DNA from: Cryptomeria japonica
Lineage: Eukaryota; Streptophyta; Pinopsida; Cupressales; Cupressaceae
NCBI RefSeq assembly: GCF_030272615.1
Contig: NC_081409.1
Span: 475,596,573 to 475,660,572, forward strand
Direction: 5' to 3'
Length of the DNA stretch: 64,000 nt
In this document: positions 59,481-64,000 of the stretch, piece after piece
Position numbering within the stretch: position 1 is the stretch's first letter
Layout: each line of letters begins with the position of its first letter
Program-made: the position numbers and the translations under genes
The notes under the pieces: generated by a model
Told to the model about the DNA's origin: nothing
The model's input: only the letters and a program-made list of their open reading frames with translations
Database searches by the model: none

Positions 59481-61566
59481 GCTGGTAAATAGATTTGTCA
59501 CTATATTTTGTCTCCAAAACCAACCCTGTTTGCCCAAAGGCCAGTAACAAATGTTCCAACAGCTAGAGAGAATGAATTGAAGCCACAATATTCCTCTTCT
59601 TTTGAGAGGGGAAGCTCCCTCATATTATGGGGGTTTTTGAGATTTTTGTGTAGTTTTAACCTAAAATTACATAAAGGAGAAAACATAAAACTAAATAGAT
59701 ATAAAAGGTAGAAACCCCAATGATAGACATACGAACATCAACTGAAATTTCTTAACTGGTAAAAAATTACAAAAGGAGTTTATAACATAATATGTTTAAC
59801 CATGGGATGATTATAAAGAAGAATGATAAATCTCAACGTACAAAGAGATAGGATACTCCAACACATTCAAACTAAGATACCAAAGGTTGCTTGCGTATCA
59901 TCACACTAGTTGCATAGATCGCATATGCATAAAAAGAATACCAATTTGACATACAAGAAATTGGTAACGACAACACATGAATACATTTAGAATATACAAA
60001 ATAAGATGCATTCTTCATTATCCTTTAGAAAATATACAAGTCCAAAATCCTTTCTATACATAGTGCAAATCAAAAAGTCATTAAAAGTTTCTATGAAAAT
60101 TTCTGCAGAGTTTCCCCTCTATAAAAGTCTCTCCTTTTACATTACAAAGAGCCTTGTATTTATAGGTTTTTCCTTGATAACTAATTTGTAACTACTTTCT
60201 AATCACCTAATAACTACCTTTGCAAATATGAAAAAAAATGAAATAAACTTTATTTTTCTTTTCACTTTTCTTGAATTTTGCACAAATAAAGCCTATTTTC
60301 TAACTTTATTACAAATAGGTGACATAAATCACTTTTATTACCCATGATTCTAAGGAAACAATAAAATAATGGTTCTAACGAAATAACTATTATGTCTTAT
60401 TTCAATCCGCAAATCATGCATTCTGACTGCATTTGCTTAGCACCTCTTTCCTCCATGAAAACCGATTATCATTCCCTTTTTCAAGTTTTTAATCGTAGAA
60501 ACTCCTCGTCCTTTGTATATTAATTTGTGAACCATTTGTTGACTAACATACATTCCTTTAACACCAATGTTTGAAGAGATTCCCACTTGTCGAAAATCAT
60601 AACCATTATATTTTTATTGGCACCTTAAATGTCATTTACAACTCCTTTGAGCTAGTGCTTCACGATTTTCTTTTCATTAACATTTAGAAAGTTCTTCATA
60701 ATTCATAACCTTTGTTTATATTTTTGGTAAACCATTATCAACTCTTCAATTTCCATTCCAACTTTGTGACACGACAAAGAAGTTGAATTATAGACTCGGT
60801 CACATATAGTTGTAAACATGGTCCTCTAAGTTCATTGCATGCAACTTGATGACATATATGGTGTGTCCTCTACATTCTTACACTTTGCATACATATGAAC
60901 AAAGGCATCTCAAATTATAATACTTCTTCCATTTTGCTTCGAGGTTCCCATGTCAACAAATAATGAATACACCCCTCCCCATTCACAACAAAGGTGATTG
61001 AATTGGTATCTTACAATGTTAGGATATATTCTAGAGTGCTTAATTAATTCAAATTTTGATAGCTTCCTAACAAAATACATATTGCGCACATTATGCAATC
61101 ATTTCCTTTCATTCTTTCCAATGAAATCCCTTTAAGACGTTATATCAAAGAGCTTAATTACATTGTCTACGATTTGTTCCAAAGTCCTCTTATTCGACAT
61201 GAGTTGGGAGGATGCAAGAGTTGTGGAATTCAACCTTTGTATGCACATCTATGGGAGTATTTCCAAGCATGATATTTGACAAAAACTCCCCAATAAAAAT
61301 GCTTTGATGGATATTCATACACTCTGGAATTCCCAAGGAGAATTATTTGCAAATATTATGATTCTTTTTTACACTTGTCAGTTGTATTTGGCTTTGGATT
61401 TTTTAAAGCCTTCACATCAAATTCATTATGTGTACATTATGTAGGTGGAATCTACATGATGATATCTCTTTTAGCAATCTGTATTTCCTTGAGGCATTTG
61501 TCACACATTTTATATGCTACCTCCTTCAATCATCGCATTCAATGAGACTACATTTCTGAAGCATTC
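59481..61566. other. No gene recognised
   Basis: AT-rich sequence with only short frames on both strands. No LTR boundary, tRNA or domain was found. Confidence 0.5.
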
Positions 61567-62395
61567 TGTCAAGGTCGACCTTGATACAGCCATAACCAGT
61601 AAACCCTCAAAGAGAACTGATCAGCTTATGCAGCAAGAGTAACACAACAAAAGAAACAAGAAAACATAGCAAGATTACATAACAGATCATATATTGTCTT
61701 AGAACTTGCGGCAACCAACTGGTTATCATCATACAGTCATCATAGAACATCCAATAGTCAACTAATTATATGCAAGCTACAAGCCAGATACAATCCATCT
61801 GGAACTCTCAGAGTCAACCAAATCATTAATCATGAATCTAAATCTTTATTCTGATTCTACTTCCCCATATCCTACAAATTATTACATTATACCCTATATA
61901 TACCCTTTGAAACATATTTGGGTCAGCCACAAAGGATTACATTTACCAATGCAGGAAAATGAAATGTGTAACTAGGTCAGCCCTTAGAATGAAAGAAATT
62001 CCTTTGGAAAATAATAACCAAAAAGTGTGGATCAGCAGGAAGGTTGGCCACACACCAAAGAACATCAGAAAAGACCCCAAATAGATCCACATGCCAATAA
62101 ATCACTCTGGAAATGAAGGAAAACCAACCTGTAAGCTCAAGAACTATCCCAGAACCCAGAATTAGTCAACTGGGAGTGATAACTAGTCGAAAAAGAATCC
62201 AAATGGACTAAAAATGTGGAATTAAGCATATAAACCAGCCTAGAAACCAAAAATATGATCTGCAATGAAAAGAAAGCAAGTATCGGTAGGAACATAGAAA
62301 ACTGCACACTAAACAGAACAAGAACTAAATTGAAAGGAAATATTTTTGGTCGATGCAAGATTGCTCATAGACCGGGGATGCTCCTGCATCAGACA
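61567..62395 (-). repeat. Possible LTR, minus orientation
   Basis: On the minus strand it would run from TGTCTGATGCAGGAGCATCC (62395) to GGTCGACCTTGACA (61567), with TG...CA ends, and be of LTR size (about 830 bp). The coding sense of the gypsy fragment to its right fades at about 62500. No target duplication or second copy was found, so the call is weak. Confidence 0.3.
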
Positions 62396-62499
62396 CCCCA
62401 GGTAGAAAGAGATGCTCCATGAGAGGAAACTTGTGAACATCGAAAAGGATTTAGGATAAAGACCCCATGTTCATTTTTGATGCAAACATCTTCCTTATT

Positions 62500-64000
62500 T
62501 GCAAACCTCTTCTTTATCTCCTTTGGGACCTCCACCGAATACTCTAACCCCTAACTCTCTTTGTTTCTCTTCCTTTGTTTTAGATCTGCGCATTGTCTCT
62601 GCTTACTGCTCTCTTTCTTCTGCAACTCTGATTTGTTTTTGCCTCAAGACTTCATTCGGTTTGTCACCATAAGCTTTTTGTCATCTAGTTATATCTATCC
62701 ATCAAGCTTATCTATCATATCCTTTTGTAAACCCATGCCATCTTCTGATATAACCTCTACAACTGGTTTCTTAGTACTACCACTTCTCTCGAGATTCAAG
62801 TTCTTCACCTCCTTCTCTTCCTCCTTCAAAGAAGTCAATGTGAACTTTTGCCCATCTTTCTCAATATTGATTCGGTTTCTTCTGCAGTCATAAATAGCTC
62901 CTCTATCAAATTGCCAAGGTCTTGCCAACAAGACATGACAAGCACTCATAGATACAATATCACACAAGACCTCATCCCCAAAAGGCCCAATATTAAAGTT
63001 CACCAAACACTACTCCTTTACTTCTAACTTTTGACCATCTTGTAACCAACTTACCTTGTAACGACAAGGGTGCTCAACCCTCTTCAATCCAAGCTTCACT
63101 ACCATCTCCTCAAATACCAAATTATCAGTGCTTCCACTATCCACAATAACCTTGCAACACTTACCACCTGATTTGCACAGTCCAAAAAAGACTCTTTCTT
63201 TGAGTAGGTCAGGTATCTTCATTGCTCTGCTCCATCATGGCTCTTCTGAACATGAGGGATTCTCCTTGTTTCGGTGCACAATTAGTTTTGGTAACTTCAC
63301 CTTCCAGTTCCTCATTTGCCACACAACTTCTTGTCATTCCCTACTTACATTCATAAAATCTATGTTCGGTTTCTCCACACTTGAAACATTTGCCAAGAAA
63401 TTCTTTGTTGGTACTGCCACTACCTTTTCTCTATGTTTTTTGTTCTGGTTCTTTACTCCACTTAGGTTTTGATTCTTCAACATTCTACTTTTTCATACTC
63501 ATCTACCCCTTGAATCTCTCCTTCCCTCTAGGTTTATTTGGTTGTCTTCTTCTCACCTTATCCTCAGCCTTCAAAGCATACCAGTAAGCTTCTTTAGTTG
63601 TGGAAACCCTCAACATACTCATCTCATCCTGAATGTTAAATGCAAGTCCATATATGACTCTCCACCTTCTCTCTATCCATCTCTCTATGTCCAAATCTAA
63701 TCATCACCTTGTAGAGTTCATCAATGTACTCTTTCACAGTCATGTTTCTCTATTTCAGGTTCAACTTTTTGAACAATTCCAACTCATAGTCTCCTAGTAT
63801 GAACTTGGCCTTCAATCTTGCAACCATCTGTCTCCACCAGGTGATCTTCATTTCACCATTCTCCACTTTGTCTCTCTACAATTATTTCCACCATAAGGTA
63901 GCATGTCCTTTCAACTTATTCTATGCCAACTGGACTCTCTACGGGTCACTGACATCCCCAAACTCAAAGTAATCCTCCAGCTCTCTGATCCAATCAATCA
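62500..64000 (-). pseudogene. Ty3/gypsy gag-protease fragment, runs off window
   Basis: Minus strand, entering at 64000 inside gag: KLKAKFILGDYELELFKKLN, MTVKEYIDELYKV, LAFNIQDEMSMLRVSTTKEA, YALKAEDKVRRRQPNKPRGK, the gag layout of plant gypsy elements. It is followed by a perfect zinc knuckle CFKCGETEHRFYEC (63347-63388). After a frame change comes a retropepsin: GGKCCKVIVDSGSTDNLV (63117-63170, catalytic DSG intact), YKVSWLQDGQKLEVKE, CHVLLARPWQFDRGAIYD, to about 62520. One stop lies between the two protease segments (near 63008). RT is not reached; downstream sequence looks unrelated. Capsid, RNA binding and polyprotein cleavage would be its roles. Confidence 0.88.

Noticed and set aside
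59301-59588. Short frames over the CATA array
   Set aside because: Microsatellite translation.
1-64000. CRISPR arrays, operons, bacterial-type systems
   Set aside because: No regularly spaced repeats with unique spacers; the content is plant nuclear throughout.

Overview
This is nuclear DNA of a seed plant. It is repeat-dense, AT-rich and has no recognisable host gene. I infer a gymnosperm, most likely a cupressophyte conifer (Cupressaceae). A decayed plastid insertion carries rps16, which Pinaceae plastomes lack, and a trnT-GGU with only its 3' half, a state described for the Cryptomeria plastome. The retroelement content (giant LTRs, old nested copies, pol-less derivatives) fits a conifer genome. 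The species assignment is inference.

Layout. 1-2400: decayed Ty3/gypsy pol (+) with its RNase H domain deleted. 2400-5600: no gene; an LTR-like stretch on the minus strand and an inverted repeat. 5600-9480: a long, broken ORF of unknown function. 11079-25484: a complete 14.4-kb LTR element in minus orientation, with two LTRs, PBS and PPT. It has a gag remnant, no pol, and an antisense gene with a plant mobile domain (PMD) that is itself split by a 1.5-kb solo LTR (14725-16259, target duplication CAGGG). 25485-27404: nothing recognised.

27405-50052 is a four-level nest resolved from target-site duplications. A Ty1/copia element (+, 5' LTR at 27405, gag-pol at 44401-48601, 3' LTR from 48898) was hit near the end of its 5' LTR by a ~3.9-kb solo LTR in minus orientation (28651-44349, TCCTT). 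That was hit by a ~4.2-kb solo LTR of the same family in plus orientation (29499-41276, CCCCG/CCTCG). That in turn was hit by a 7.6-kb copia-type element in minus orientation (30736-38311, CTTTG). The innermost element has no reverse transcriptase or integrase; it carries a zinc-knuckle gag and a second, unrecognised ORF with a long Lys/Glu helix.

50625-56995 is nuclear plastid DNA: trnK-UUU 5' exon, rps16, trnD, trnY, trnE, partial trnT, psbD and the 3' part of rpoC1, all decayed. Compound TG/TA/CATA microsatellites bound it on both sides (50053-50620, 56996-57705). 57706-62400 has another microsatellite and a possible LTR. From ~62500 to the end lies the gag-protease part of another Ty3/gypsy element (minus), which runs off the window.

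No gene set here works as a host pathway. The biology is retroelement structure: autonomous remnants that could once have supplied pol, two pol-less derivatives that would have needed it, and organelle DNA captured between microsatellites.
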